A stretch of 62,541 nucleotides of DNA from Deltaproteobacteria bacterium (GCA_013151835.1 JAADHK010000009.1:1-62541); one strand, 5' to 3'. Shown: positions 16,674-25,627, numbered from the stretch's first letter. Notes: generated by a model from the sequence alone, not told the origin. Translations and numbers: made by a program.

Positions 16674-17965
16674 GCAGCGCAGCAACGGAGTCGAATTCCG
16701 ATATTTCAAAAACCATTGGACTCGATTCCAAAAAAGACCGGCGCCATCGCCTGAAACGATTAATTTTCTGGGGCCTGCCGATCCTGGTGATCGTCATTGC
16801 AGTCATCCGCTGGCAGATCAACGACAATAATTCTAAAATCGAATACAAAACACAGATGGTGAAGCTTGGGAGCCTCACAGTCTTCGTAATTGCCACCGGC
16901 AATCTTCAACCGACAAACCAGGTAAAGGTGGGAAGTGAACTGTCCGGTATCGTCGAATCCGTCGATGTAGACTTTAACGACCATGTGAAGGTCGGAGAGG
17001 TTCTTGCAAAACTCGACACATCGATACTCGATTCACAGGCCCAGCAGGCCAGAGCCACCCTGGCATCGGCTTTGGCCGGCGAAAAGCAGGCACAGGCCAC
17101 CATCACCCAGTCGCGCGATGAGCTCGACCGGATCAAGGCGGCCCGTAAAATGAGCCGGGGCAAGGCGGTCTCACCCCAGGCCCTGGTCGCCGCCCAGGCC
17201 GCCCTTGACCGCGCAATTGCCGGCAAGGCCAGCGCCGAAGCCTCGGTCAACCAGGCGCGGGCCGCCCTTGAAACCATCGATACGAATCTGTATAAATCCA
17301 TCATCCGCTCCCCCATCAACGGCATTGTCCTGTCCCGCTCCGTCGACCCCGGACAGACCGTGGCTGCCTCATTCCAGGCGCCCGTGCTCTTCACCCTTGC
17401 CCAGGACCTGACCCAAATGGAGCTGATCGTAGATGTGGACGAAGCCGATGTGGCCCGGGTGAAATCCGGCCAGAAGGCTGCCTTTACCGTAGATGCCTAT
17501 CCGGACCGAGATTTTCCCGCAAAAATCACACAGGTCCGTTTCGGCCCCAAAACCGTGGACGGGGTGGTCACCTATGAGACCGTATTGAACGTGGGCAACC
17601 CGGACCTTTTGCTTCGCCCCGGCATGACGGCCACGGCCCAAATCATCGTCAAAAAAATTAAACGCGCCCTGCTCGTCCCCAATACCGCATTGCGATTTAC
17701 GCCCCCGAAAAATGCATTGGAATCCCGGACCCGACGAAGCATCTTCACCAGGCTCTTTTCGCGCAGGTCCCACCCTTCTCCGAACCATCGAGAAGCGCCA
17801 CAGGCGAAACCCGACAGGCAGCGGATATGGGAACTCAAAGGCGGGCAACCGTTTTCCGTATATATCACCACCGGCGCCACAGACGGAACATTGACACAGG
17901 TCATCAGCGACAATATCAAACCGGGCGCGGCATTTATCGTCGATACTATGAGTACAAAAGAATGA
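16670..17965 (+). CDS. MacA-like periplasmic adaptor (membrane fusion protein)
   Basis: A 431-residue membrane fusion protein linking an ABC exporter to an outer-membrane channel. The start chosen is the ATG of an ATGA overlap with the previous stop, nine bases after AAGGA. One helix near residues 28-46 anchors it; then come a biotinyl-lipoyl half (GSELSGIVESVDVDFNDHVK), a coiled-coil hairpin (residues about 95-185) and beta-barrel domains. Near the C terminus an unusual basic, proline-rich stretch (about residues 335-370, FTRLFSRRSHPSPNHRE) interrupts the family pattern. The MacA assignment rests on homology type and operon context. Confidence 0.9.
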   Translation: MSSAATESNSDISKTIGLDSKKDRRHRLKRLIFWGLPILVIVIAVIRWQINDNNSKIEYKTQMVKLGSLTVFVIATGNLQPTNQVKVGSELSGIVESVDVDFNDHVKVGEVLAKLDTSILDSQAQQARATLASALAGEKQAQATITQSRDELDRIKAARKMSRGKAVSPQALVAAQAALDRAIAGKASAEASVNQARAALETIDTNLYKSIIRSPINGIVLSRSVDPGQTVAASFQAPVLFTLAQDLTQMELIVDVDEADVARVKSGQKAAFTVDAYPDRDFPAKITQVRFGPKTVDGVVTYETVLNVGNPDLLLRPGMTATAQIIVKKIKRALLVPNTALRFTPPKNALESRTRRSIFTRLFSRRSHPSPNHREAPQAKPDRQRIWELKGGQPFSVYITTGATDGTLTQVISDNIKPGAAFIVDTMSTKE

Positions 17966-18690
17966 AAACAACGGGCATGGACCCAAACCAAAACCAGACG
18001 ATCATCAGGCTGCGGGGCGTGACAAAGGTCTACGGCAGGGGCAGCGCCGCCATGCACGCTTTAAAGGGAATTGATATGGATATCAGGCAGGGTGAATTCG
18101 TGGCCGTGATGGGGCCGAGCGGCTCGGGCAAGTCCACGGTCATGAACATCCTGGGCTGTCTGGACACGCCCACCCGGGGGCAATATTTCTTTTACGGGAT
18201 GGATGTCGGAAAGCTGACCCGCGACCAGCGGGCCCTGCTGCGCCGGCATTACCTGGGTTTTGTTTTCCAGGGATTTAACCTCTTAAACCGCACCTCGGCC
18301 CTGGAAAATGTCGAACTTCCCCTGATCTATCGCGGCACGCCTGTTGCGAAGCGGCGTAAGCTTGCCGTAGAAGCGCTGGCAGCCGTCGGCCTTTCGGCCT
18401 GGGAGTCCCATACTCCCGGCGAACTTTCCGGCGGCCAGCAGCAGCGGGTCGCCATTGCCCGCGCCATCGTCGCCCATCCCCGGGTGTTGCTGGCCGACGA
18501 ACCCACGGGAAATCTCGATTCCTCGCGCAGCCGGGAAATCATGGAACTGATCAGCGCCTTTAACCGGGAGCTCGGCCTCACCATCATCATGGTGACCCAT
18601 GAAACAAGCATGGCGGCATATGCCGGCCGCAGGATTCATTTCATGGACGGACTCATCGACAACGGTGGCGAGCAAAAGGGGGCGCTCTGA
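17962..18690 (+). CDS. MacB-type ABC transporter ATP-binding protein
   Basis: A 242-residue ABC ATPase of the LolD/MacB group. Walker A GPSGSGKST, Q-loop FQGFNLLNRTSA, signature LSGGQQQRVAIARA, Walker B VLLADEPTGNLD and the H-loop IMVTHE are all present. The start is the ATG overlapping the adaptor stop (ATGA) at 17962; a longer upstream frame exists but runs inside the adaptor gene. It energises the permease encoded next, with which it shares a TGATG overlap. Confidence 0.95.
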   Translation: MKTTGMDPNQNQTIIRLRGVTKVYGRGSAAMHALKGIDMDIRQGEFVAVMGPSGSGKSTVMNILGCLDTPTRGQYFFYGMDVGKLTRDQRALLRRHYLGFVFQGFNLLNRTSALENVELPLIYRGTPVAKRRKLAVEALAAVGLSAWESHTPGELSGGQQQRVAIARAIVAHPRVLLADEPTGNLDSSRSREIMELISAFNRELGLTIIMVTHETSMAAYAGRRIHFMDGLIDNGGEQKGAL

Positions 18691-19901
18691 TGCTCTGGGA
18701 AACCTTTCTTCTGGCCCAGCGGGAAATCCGCAGAAACGTTCTGCGGTCATCGCTCACCATTCTCGGGATTGTCATAGGGGTCGCCGCCGTCATCACCATG
18801 GTGACGCTGGGCAGCGGGGCAACGGCGAAAGTCACCGCCGATATCTCGAACCTCGGCAGCAACATGCTCATGCTCCGTCCCGGCCAGGGATTCCATGGCC
18901 CGGGCGGAGCCCGCTCATCCGCACCCATGTTTAAAACGGATGATGCCGAGGCCATTGCCCGGGACATTTCCGGGCTGGCGGCCGTTGCGCCGCTTTCATC
19001 CAAAATGACACAGACCATTTACGGGAGCCGGAACTGGTCAACCTCGGTCATCGGCACCACGGACGACTTCGTTAAGGTGCGAAACTGGCCGCTTGAATCC
19101 GGCCGGCTGTTTACCGAAGGCGAAATGCGGGCAGGCAAAACCGTGTGCGTCCTGGGCGCAACGGTCAAGAAGGAACTCTTCGGCGGCCAGGATCCGCTGG
19201 GCATTTCAATCCGCTTGCGAAAGCTTTCATGCCAGGTGATCGGCGTGCTGCAACCCAAGGGGCAGACGAGCTTCGGCACGGATCAGGACGACCTGGTGCT
19301 TATTCCCATGCGTGCATTTCAGCGCCGCATTGCCGGGAACACCGATGTCAAAACCATCTACGTCTCGGCAGAGGACGGGATTTCCACGGAAAAAGTCAAG
19401 AAGGCTATCGAAACGCTGATGCGGGAGCGGCGTCATATTCCAATCGGCGATGAAAGCAATTTCCATGTCCGGGACATGAAAGAAATCATGGATACCCTGA
19501 CGAACTCGACCCGTGTGCTCACCGCATTGCTCGCCGCCATAGCTGCCGTGAGCCTGCTGGTCGGCGGTATCGGCATCATGAATATCATGCTGGTATCGGT
19601 CACGGAGCGGACCCGCGAGATCGGCATCCGCCTTGCCATCGGCGCCCGGGAGCGTGAAGTCCTGATGCAGTTTCTCGTGGAGGCGGTGGTGCTCTCCTCC
19701 TTTGGCGGCCTGGCGGGAATTGCCCTCGGGCTTGCGGCTGCAGCCGCCGGCGCCCAGGCCCTTAACGTGCCCTTTATCTTCAATATCAAAATCGTCCTGA
19801 TCGCTTTTCTCTTTTCGGCTGCAGTCGGGGTGATCTTCGGATATTTCCCTGCCCGCAAGGCGGCCCGGCTCGACCCCATCGAGGCTCTGCGCCATGAATA
19901 A
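18690..19901 (+). CDS. MacB-type FtsX-like ABC permease
   Basis: A 403-residue permease with the four-helix MacB/FtsX topology: an N-terminal helix at residues about 20-45, a large periplasmic domain (residues 50-270) and three C-terminal helices (LLAAIAAVSLLVGGIGIMNI, then two more). The sequence MLVSVTERTREIGIRLAIGA is the conserved coupling-helix region. In this system ATPase and permease are separate chains, whereas classical MacB is one fused chain. Its stop ends the efflux operon. Confidence 0.94.
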   Translation: MLWETFLLAQREIRRNVLRSSLTILGIVIGVAAVITMVTLGSGATAKVTADISNLGSNMLMLRPGQGFHGPGGARSSAPMFKTDDAEAIARDISGLAAVAPLSSKMTQTIYGSRNWSTSVIGTTDDFVKVRNWPLESGRLFTEGEMRAGKTVCVLGATVKKELFGGQDPLGISIRLRKLSCQVIGVLQPKGQTSFGTDQDDLVLIPMRAFQRRIAGNTDVKTIYVSAEDGISTEKVKKAIETLMRERRHIPIGDESNFHVRDMKEIMDTLTNSTRVLTALLAAIAAVSLLVGGIGIMNIMLVSVTERTREIGIRLAIGAREREVLMQFLVEAVVLSSFGGLAGIALGLAAAAAGAQALNVPFIFNIKIVLIAFLFSAAVGVIFGYFPARKAARLDPIEALRHE

Positions 19902-20010
19902 GAGAAGTTTTTTTTAAATTTGAAAAATGCTGTCGAGGATGTTCAAAGTCCGCTTGCAATAATGAATGATTATTGGTATTTTTCAGTATAATACCATAAG
20001 GAGAAGATCA

Positions 20011-20214
20011 ATGCGATTAAGAGTAATTCTGGAGCCGAGTGAAGAGGGTGGATACACGGTAATCGTCCCATCGTTGCCCGGATGTATCAGCGAAGGAGAA
20101 ACACGGGAGGAAGCGCTGAAGAACATTCAGGAGGCCATAGAACTTTACCTGGAAACCGTCGATGACGATATGGATTTCAGCGAACAGGCTGAATTCCTGG
20201 AAGTGGCTGTATGA
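20011..20214 (+). CDS. hicB: HicB-family antitoxin, now without a complete toxin partner
   Basis: A 67-residue HicB-like protein. MRLRVILEPSEEGGYTVIVP followed by SLPGCISEGETREEALKNIQ is the canonical partial-RNase-H fold of HicB antitoxins. The start is the ATG 10 bases after AAGGAGA; a longer frame begins at 19966 with no ribosome site. In intact modules the mRNA interferase HicA is adjacent. Here the following hicA frame is only 13 codons long and runs into foreign sequence. The antitoxin may therefore be an orphan. Confidence 0.85.
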   Translation: MRLRVILEPSEEGGYTVIVPSLPGCISEGETREEALKNIQEAIELYLETVDDDMDFSEQAEFLEVAV

Positions 20215-20252
20215 CAAAGGTTCCGAGCGTCAACTATGAAGGGCATCATTGA
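20211..20252 (+). pseudogene. hicA: hicA toxin remnant, 13 codons
   Basis: An ATG overlapping the hicB stop (ATGA) opens a frame reading MTKVPSVNYEGHH and then a stop. The first ten residues look like a HicA start (MTKLPxVxxKE-type). The remaining 40-plus residues, including the catalytic His and the RNA-binding segment, are missing. The frame overlaps the end of an acyl-CoA dehydrogenase tail on the other strand, so the junction falls near 20240. Confidence 0.65.
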
Positions 20253-20483
20253 CCTCGTCTTCGATCATGCCGGTCTTTGCGTCACGAAACATCTTTTCAA
20301 TGGAAAATTCCCTTGCCAGGCCATAACCGCCGAATATCTGCATGGCATCTCCGGCCACTTCCGCAGTCGTTTGAGTTGACAGGCCTTTGGCGCAAACCGC
20401 ATGGACCACCGAAGGAAAAAGCGGATTTTCCAGGTTATACAGGGCCAGTTGCCGATATTGATATCAATGTCCCGGTAAGTCAT
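20230..20483 (-). pseudogene. Acyl-CoA dehydrogenase C-terminal remnant
   Basis: On the minus strand, one frame ending at the stop at 20230-20232 reads LSTQTTAEVAGDAMQIFGGY followed by GLAREFSIEKMFRDAKTGMI. This is the C-terminal active-site region of acyl-CoA dehydrogenases. Only about 75 residues remain. The upstream part (MTYRDIDINI) lies in a different frame, so there is also an internal frameshift near 20455. Nothing of the N-terminal or middle domains is present between here and the decarboxylase-like gene. It abuts the truncated hicA. Confidence 0.75.
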
Positions 20484-20500
20484 GGATCACCCCTCCCCTG

Positions 20501-21292
20501 TTATATCATGTCCCATTTCAAAAATGCATAGGGCGAAAATTCAATGGCGTTAACCTCGGCTACGGCCTTTCCACCGAGCATTGAATTATCGCCTACGGTG
20601 AACATGGCTCCCAGCATTTTCACGACCTCCACCTCGGCCCATGGATCATAATCCGATGGCGTAAAAATAATTTCAGCCGACCCGAATTGTATTTCTTTTG
20701 GCTTAAATAGCGTTTCCTGGCGGACAAGCCGGGGGTTATAGTCAAAAGTTCCTCCCTCGGGTGCGGGAAAATGCTTGAAATTATATGAAACCGCCTTTAG
20801 CGATCCATCCGCTTCCATGTTGCTCATGAGTGTTTCGCGGGCTGCGGGGTCATTAAATTCTCCGGTAAGGCTGGCCCGGATTTCCATAAACTTGGTTCCC
20901 CGGCGTTTTGTGGACCCGGATATAGTTTCTCCGTCTTCATTCATTTCAATTTCCGCCATCTTCTTGGGAAATCCAAAAACCTCCCGGCCCCCGGCCATGG
21001 CGATATCACTGGTCACCGGCATGGCAAGGCAATAGGAACCTTCCTCGCCGTTATACGAGGCGGAAATAAAAAGCGCGCTTTCCTTATAAACACAATCGAA
21101 ATTAGTTGCCGGATAATCCGCTACAAAGGCCATGGCAAGCGGCAGGGCCGCGGGTTCCAGCGGAGGCGGCAGCAATTTTGAAATAATTTCGGGCTTGGTT
21201 TCCCAAAAAACGGTCAGCATCCGGGCATCATAAAAATCAGCTGACGCCTTTACATTGGCCATGATTTGTTCAAATGATTTGACAAATCCCAT
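20501..21292 (-). CDS. Acetoacetate decarboxylase family protein
   Basis: A 263-residue cytosolic protein of the ADC fold. GGREVFGFPKKMAEI (Lys110/Lys111) corresponds to the Schiff-base lysine and its neighbour in acetoacetate decarboxylase. The start is the ATG after GGGAGG; an upstream extension lacks support. Many family members act on other beta-keto or keto acids, so the substrate is open. It faces the crotonase gene, with 275 bases of A+T-rich DNA between them probably carrying divergent promoters. Confidence 0.85.
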   Translation of the reverse strand: MGFVKSFEQIMANVKASADFYDARMLTVFWETKPEIISKLLPPPLEPAALPLAMAFVADYPATNFDCVYKESALFISASYNGEEGSYCLAMPVTSDIAMAGGREVFGFPKKMAEIEMNEDGETISGSTKRRGTKFMEIRASLTGEFNDPAARETLMSNMEADGSLKAVSYNFKHFPAPEGGTFDYNPRLVRQETLFKPKEIQFGSAEIIFTPSDYDPWAEVEVVKMLGAMFTVGDNSMLGGKAVAEVNAIEFSPYAFLKWDMI

Positions 21293-21567
21293 GGTGTACC
21301 TCCCTCTCCGGTCCGGCCGGAATACGATGGATAAAAAGAATGCCGATATGTGAATAACACGAAAACCACCTGAAAATATAGCTAAAAAATTTATGCCCCA
21401 AAACAGGCATGACATTATGTCTATAATATATAATGATAGTTATAAAACAAGCGTTTTTTGAAAGGTTTTCTGAAAAAATGTGAAAACTGTACTGTTTACA
21501 CGTAAAGGCAATTTATGATAGAGTCCGGTTAAATTAATAGAAACCGGACTACCGAAAGGACAGAACA

Positions 21568-22284
21568 ATGGAAGAACCCGTATTGTACGCTGTTGAAAAC
21601 CAAACCGCCATAATCACCTTAAACCGGCCGGAACGGCGCAATTCCATTAATCAGGCGCTCTTGACAAAGCTCTATGATTGCATTGAGATGGTCTCGCACG
21701 CCGATGACATCCGGGTTGCAATCATTACCGGCAACGGCAAATCATTCTGCTCGGGAATCGACCTTGATGCCGTTCTCACGGAAAACCTGTTTGACCCGAG
21801 AGGAGACGGCACCGATCTTCCGGACGTCTTTAGCGCATGTGAAAAGCCAATCATAGGGGCCGTAAACGGCCATGCCATAACCGGCGGTTTTGAAATCGCG
21901 TTAAACTGCGATTTTCTCATTGCATCGGAAAACGCCTCATTTGCCGACACCCATGCCAACGTGAGAATCCACCCGGGCTGGGGCATGACTCAATTGCTGC
22001 AGCAGGCCGTCGGACGCAGACGGGCGCGCCAGATGTCGTTTACCTGCCGTTTTATTTCCGCGCAAACGGCTTTGCAATGGGGTCTCGTCAATGAAGTCGT
22101 TGCCCCGGGCAAGCTGCTGGAACGTTCAAAGGAAATCGCAAAACAGATTTGCGCGGTTGATAAGGAGATGCTCGGCGTGGTCAAAAAACTGATCGATTAC
22201 CAGGATACAACGACCCTGGAAGACTCTTTTTCACACGAAAGAAAAGGATTTAAGATATTTGTTGAAACGCATTTAAAAAAATAA
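21568..22284 (+). CDS. Enoyl-CoA hydratase/isomerase (crotonase) family protein
   Basis: A 238-residue crotonase-fold enzyme. The oxyanion-hole segments are SFCSGIDLD and NGHAITGGFEIALNCDF. The region that carries the two catalytic glutamates in true hydratases reads ANVRIHPGWGMTQLL, with no Glu at the usual P-E-V position, so hydration may not be its reaction. The ATG follows GAAAGGA. A small monooxygenase-like gene follows after 17 bases, presumably on the same transcript. Confidence 0.88.
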   Translation: MEEPVLYAVENQTAIITLNRPERRNSINQALLTKLYDCIEMVSHADDIRVAIITGNGKSFCSGIDLDAVLTENLFDPRGDGTDLPDVFSACEKPIIGAVNGHAITGGFEIALNCDFLIASENASFADTHANVRIHPGWGMTQLLQQAVGRRRARQMSFTCRFISAQTALQWGLVNEVVAPGKLLERSKEIAKQICAVDKEMLGVVKKLIDYQDTTTLEDSFSHERKGFKIFVETHLKK

Positions 22285-22301
22285 CACAAAGGAAAAACCC
22301 C

Positions 22302-22595
22302 ATGATCGCGGTTATTGCAAAAGTTCCCATTCAAGCCGAAAAAAAAGAAATTGCCATGGATGCCGTAAAAACGCTCATGGCAGAGGTCGCAAAAGAAGAA
22401 GGCACCCTTTACTATACGCTCAACATTGACGAAAAGAATCCCGACACAATAGTCTTTATGGAGCGTTATCGGGATATGGATGCCCTGACCGCTCACAGTT
22501 CCACGCCTCATTTCAAACAATTCATGGAACAGGCAATGACATTTGCCGCAGGAGCACCGGAAATAAATGTATTAAACGAAATAGATTCCATTTGA
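22302..22595 (+). CDS. ABM-domain (antibiotic biosynthesis monooxygenase/YgiN-like) protein
   Basis: A 97-residue dimeric ferredoxin-like alpha/beta protein. EEGTLYYTLNIDEKNPDTIV followed by FMERYRDMDALTAHSSTPHF is the characteristic ABM pattern, with the F-x-E-x-Y/W and the H-x-x-S/T-x-H elements. Such proteins are small quinol or heme-degrading monooxygenases, or simply stress proteins. In an anaerobe an oxygen-defence role is possible. It is coupled to the crotonase gene. Confidence 0.82.
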   Translation: MIAVIAKVPIQAEKKEIAMDAVKTLMAEVAKEEGTLYYTLNIDEKNPDTIVFMERYRDMDALTAHSSTPHFKQFMEQAMTFAAGAPEINVLNEIDSI

Positions 22596-22643
22596 TTGGT
22601 CGGGTGGATTCAAGGTGTTCCATAGGGATCAAGAAAATGGCCC

Positions 22644-23066
22644 TTAATCACACGCCCCGATCCGTTTTCCCTTCATCCGGACGGTCATGTGCATGTTGCC
22701 TCCTTTTTGGATCATCTCGTTTTCGACCACGCCTTCGAAGCTGTCGCCCTGATAGGTAATCGTCCCCTTGCTCATCATGGACGGGGTAAACTGCGTGCAG
22801 TTCACGGACCACGTGACGGTGTTCCCACTGATTTTAATATCCGGCATTTCGCAGCCTGCCGGCATCTGCGGCGGCGCAGGGGCCGGTTTATCCTTGGTCA
22901 GGCATTCGGTGGTGGTCGAGGCCGGTATTTGCATGGGCATGCCCGGTATTTCCACCCGGGAGGAGATTTCCCACTTCCCGTCGTTCATATCAATGGCCAT
23001 TGCCGCCGAAGCCACCACCATGCAAACGAATACCGCTAAACATACAAAGACATATTTTTTTAACAT
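22644..23066 (-). CDS. DUF3617 domain periplasmic protein
   Basis: A 140-residue exported protein with a signal peptide (residues 1 to about 24, ending SAAMA). The mature part follows the DUF3617 pattern: DGKWEISSRVEIPGMPMQIP, a TTECLTKD segment, a Cys-containing middle and a GVVENEM strand. The function of the family is unknown. It stands alone, convergent with the ABM gene. Confidence 0.8.
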   Translation of the reverse strand: MLKKYVFVCLAVFVCMVVASAAMAIDMNDGKWEISSRVEIPGMPMQIPASTTTECLTKDKPAPAPPQMPAGCEMPDIKISGNTVTWSVNCTQFTPSMMSKGTITYQGDSFEGVVENEMIQKGGNMHMTVRMKGKRIGACD

Positions 23067-23214
23067 AGTTGCTCCTTTTGAGTTATCCGCTAAGATATTT
23101 TTTTGTCGTCTTCCTGCCGCAAATAATCATTCATCAAAATAACGGGACTTTTACGACGTCTGTTGCCCATGTTTTTGTATGGGAAGGGACTTGCCCACTA
23201 TGGCAATCACACAA

Positions 23215-23257
23215 AATCTTAGCATGCAAGACGTCTTGCATGCTAAGATTTTTTTAT
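23215..23257. terminator. Perfect 36-base palindromic terminator
   Basis: AATCTTAGCATGCAAGAC is followed immediately by its reverse complement, then TTTTTTAT. Tracts of A and T flank both sides, so it can end transcription of the acyl-CoA dehydrogenase gene on the minus strand or stop rightward readthrough. A second small hairpin (ATTAGCCTG/CAGGCTAAT) sits at 23280-23303. No gene is evident in 23067-23402. Confidence 0.75.
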
Positions 23258-23402
23258 AACTTTTCCAGGGTGCCCGAACATTAGCCTGTATATTCAGGCT
23301 AATGAGTTTGTGCGGCCTATGCCTGATTGCCGTGCCTTGATATGTGTTGTGATTGTTTCAGCCAACAATTTGCCCCCCGTTCCGGAAACAAGAACTATGG
23401 GA

Positions 23403-25103
23403 CTAAGGATTCATTTCATAGGCTCCGTTGTTTGTCAGGACGTATTTTTGCCATACATGTTGAAAGCGATCAGGGTCCACGACCGGTTTTCTAATCATTT
23501 TCAGGGCGTATTCCATTTGCTGGTCGGTGCTGCTGGGCTTGGAATACAGGGTCAGGGCATGCTTGGAGAAATCGCGCACCAGAAAATCAAAAATCTGGTC
23601 CAGAAGCAAATCATCCACGTCCTTGAGATTTGCGTTTTCGATGATCAATTGACCGTAGGCGATCAGGGTGAAAAGTTCGCCCATGTTCAGCAAAAAATCA
23701 ATGTCTTTGGTCTGTTCTTTGGTGGGGGAGGCATTAATCAAAAGGTCCTTGAGGGCCGCGATTTGGGTTTTGAAGACTTCGGCATTGGGCAGGTTACAGG
23801 TGTCATAGGCGATGTTGTAATCGTGGAATTGAATTTTGCCCAGGCCCCGGGTCGGGCCCTGGTTAAACATGAACGTGTCATGATTCGTGCCGAATTGCGG
23901 ATCAATTTCCGGGAATTCTCCCGGGTTAAACAGGTAATTGGCCATGAATTTGACGATCAGCGCCATGTTGACATGTACCGTGCCTTCCAGTTTGGGCAGA
24001 GCCCGAATCATTCGGGCGGCTTGTTCAAAATAGGTCTCTTTTTCAAAACCACGGGCCGCAATCACGTCCCAGAGCAGGTTGACGACTTCTTCGCCCTGGG
24101 TGGTGACCTTCATTTTGACCATGGGATTGTACAACAGGTAGCGCCGGTCTTCGGCAGACGCGGTGCGCATGTAGTCAATGGCACGAGCGGCAAACAGTTT
24201 CATGGCCGCCAGACGGGTGTATGCGTCGGTGAGAATCTGCTGGATATGGGGAAATTCGGTGACGTATTTGCCGTAGAGGTTTCGATTGGCCGCATGGGTG
24301 ATGGCTTCATAAAAGGCATGGGTGGCAATGCCGATCGACCCCCACCCCAGGTTGAATTTGCCCACGTTGATGGTGTTCAGCGCGCTGTCCCAGGCTTCGG
24401 AACCGGTGGAGAGGATCTCCGTATCGGTGATCGGATAGCTGTTTAAGGCATATTCGGCGACATACATTTGGGAACTGACCACGTTTTTAACGCACTCATA
24501 GTTTTCATGGGTCGTCTCAACCGCAAACCAGACATATTCATCGGTTTCAGAGTTTTTGGCGAAAGTGGATAGAAGCGCGGCTTCATTGCCGTTGCCGATA
24601 TAGTATTTACCGCCGTCCGCCACATATTTGCCTTCGGCCAAAGGGGTGAGAACCATATCGGAAGAATAGAGATCAGCGCCATGCTGTTTTTCAGACAATC
24701 CGAAACCGAAAATCCCGCCGTCTTTTAAGAGCGCGGCGGTTTTCTTTTTCATCTCTTCATTGTTGCCCATCCAAAGGGGGCCTAAACCCAGGATCGTCAC
24801 CTGCCAGACATACCAGTACCCCAGGCCGTAAAAGCCCAGAAGTTCGCTGAATTCAGAATTTCGATAGGTGTCCCAGCGGGCATCAGGATCATCTATGGCA
24901 TATTCAGTCGGGGTCAGCAGGGTAGAAAAGATTTTGTTTTCTTTGATAAAATCCAAAAAATCCCGGTACCAGACGCATTTGTGGTCATCATCCAACAATT
25001 CGACCTTTCCTTTGTTCTCGAAATATTCGATGGTTTTTTGCATGATTTCCCGGGACCGCGCGTCCAATTTGTCATATGTTTCTTTTTTCGGGTGAAATAA
25101 CAT
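23403..25103 (-). CDS. Acyl-CoA dehydrogenase family protein, long form
   Basis: A 566-residue flavoprotein with the acyl-CoA dehydrogenase fold: GFGLSEKQHGADLYSSDMVL in the middle domain and GLGKIQFHDYNIAYDT toward the C-terminal part, plus an extra C-terminal helical region (residues about 440-566) that is absent from the 380-residue short-chain enzymes. The ATG follows AAGGAGG. It lies 77 bases after a MarR gene on the same strand, suggesting it is the regulated target. The substrate cannot be read from sequence. Confidence 0.85.
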   Translation of the reverse strand: MLFHPKKETYDKLDARSREIMQKTIEYFENKGKVELLDDDHKCVWYRDFLDFIKENKIFSTLLTPTEYAIDDPDARWDTYRNSEFSELLGFYGLGYWYVWQVTILGLGPLWMGNNEEMKKKTAALLKDGGIFGFGLSEKQHGADLYSSDMVLTPLAEGKYVADGGKYYIGNGNEAALLSTFAKNSETDEYVWFAVETTHENYECVKNVVSSQMYVAEYALNSYPITDTEILSTGSEAWDSALNTINVGKFNLGWGSIGIATHAFYEAITHAANRNLYGKYVTEFPHIQQILTDAYTRLAAMKLFAARAIDYMRTASAEDRRYLLYNPMVKMKVTTQGEEVVNLLWDVIAARGFEKETYFEQAARMIRALPKLEGTVHVNMALIVKFMANYLFNPGEFPEIDPQFGTNHDTFMFNQGPTRGLGKIQFHDYNIAYDTCNLPNAEVFKTQIAALKDLLINASPTKEQTKDIDFLLNMGELFTLIAYGQLIIENANLKDVDDLLLDQIFDFLVRDFSKHALTLYSKPSSTDQQMEYALKMIRKPVVDPDRFQHVWQKYVLTNNGAYEMNP

Positions 25104-25180
25104 GTCTCCTCCTTGGCGGTTATGGGTGTGGATTTGCATTTTAGCTCAATTATATGTTGGTATGCTAACGGCATCCCCTT

Positions 25181-25627
25181 TTATATCAGGTCCCATAAAA
25201 ATCGTTTGAACAAGAGCTGCTCTTCTAAGGTGAACCCGGACAGCAGGTTTTCATTGGCTTGTTTGCGTAGCTCAATGAGTTCATCCTTGAGGCTGTTCGC
25301 TTTTTCAGACGGATACAACCGGGTGATGCGCCGGTCTTCCGGGTCGGGTCGTTTGACAATCCAATCCGCGTTGCTCAGGCGTTCCAACACCCCTGAAAGG
25401 GTGGCTTTATCCAAGACCAGCAGTTTCCCCAGTTCTGCGGCGGTCTGACCCTCTTGATACCAGAGCCCTTCCAGGATCAAATGCTGGTAGTTGGTCAGGC
25501 CATAGGGTTTTAGTTGCTCCTGAAACAGCCCATGGGCCTTTTGATATGCTTTGGCCAATAAAAAAATAGTGCAATCGGGTAAGGGTTTGCCCGGGCTTAC
25601 GCGTGACGGTTCGATTCTCTTTTTCAT
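25181..25627 (-). CDS. MarR-family transcriptional regulator
   Basis: A 148-residue winged-helix repressor. LTNYQHLILEGLWYQEGQTA, AAELGKLLVLDKATLSGVLE and the wing VKRPDPEDRRITRLYPSEK are standard MarR elements. The start is the ATG after AAAGGATC; a longer frame lacks a ribosome site. It precedes the acyl-CoA dehydrogenase gene in the same direction. GTATAC and related short dyads lie in the upstream region 25628-25670, but I could not define a firm operator. Confidence 0.9.
   Translation of the reverse strand: MKKRIEPSRVSPGKPLPDCTIFLLAKAYQKAHGLFQEQLKPYGLTNYQHLILEGLWYQEGQTAAELGKLLVLDKATLSGVLERLSNADWIVKRPDPEDRRITRLYPSEKANSLKDELIELRKQANENLLSGFTLEEQLLFKRFLWDLI

Noticed and set aside
23310-24446. 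A 378-codon frame opposite the long acyl-CoA dehydrogenase
   Set aside because: It is antisense to conserved dehydrogenase motifs and has no family resemblance, so it is a shadow frame.
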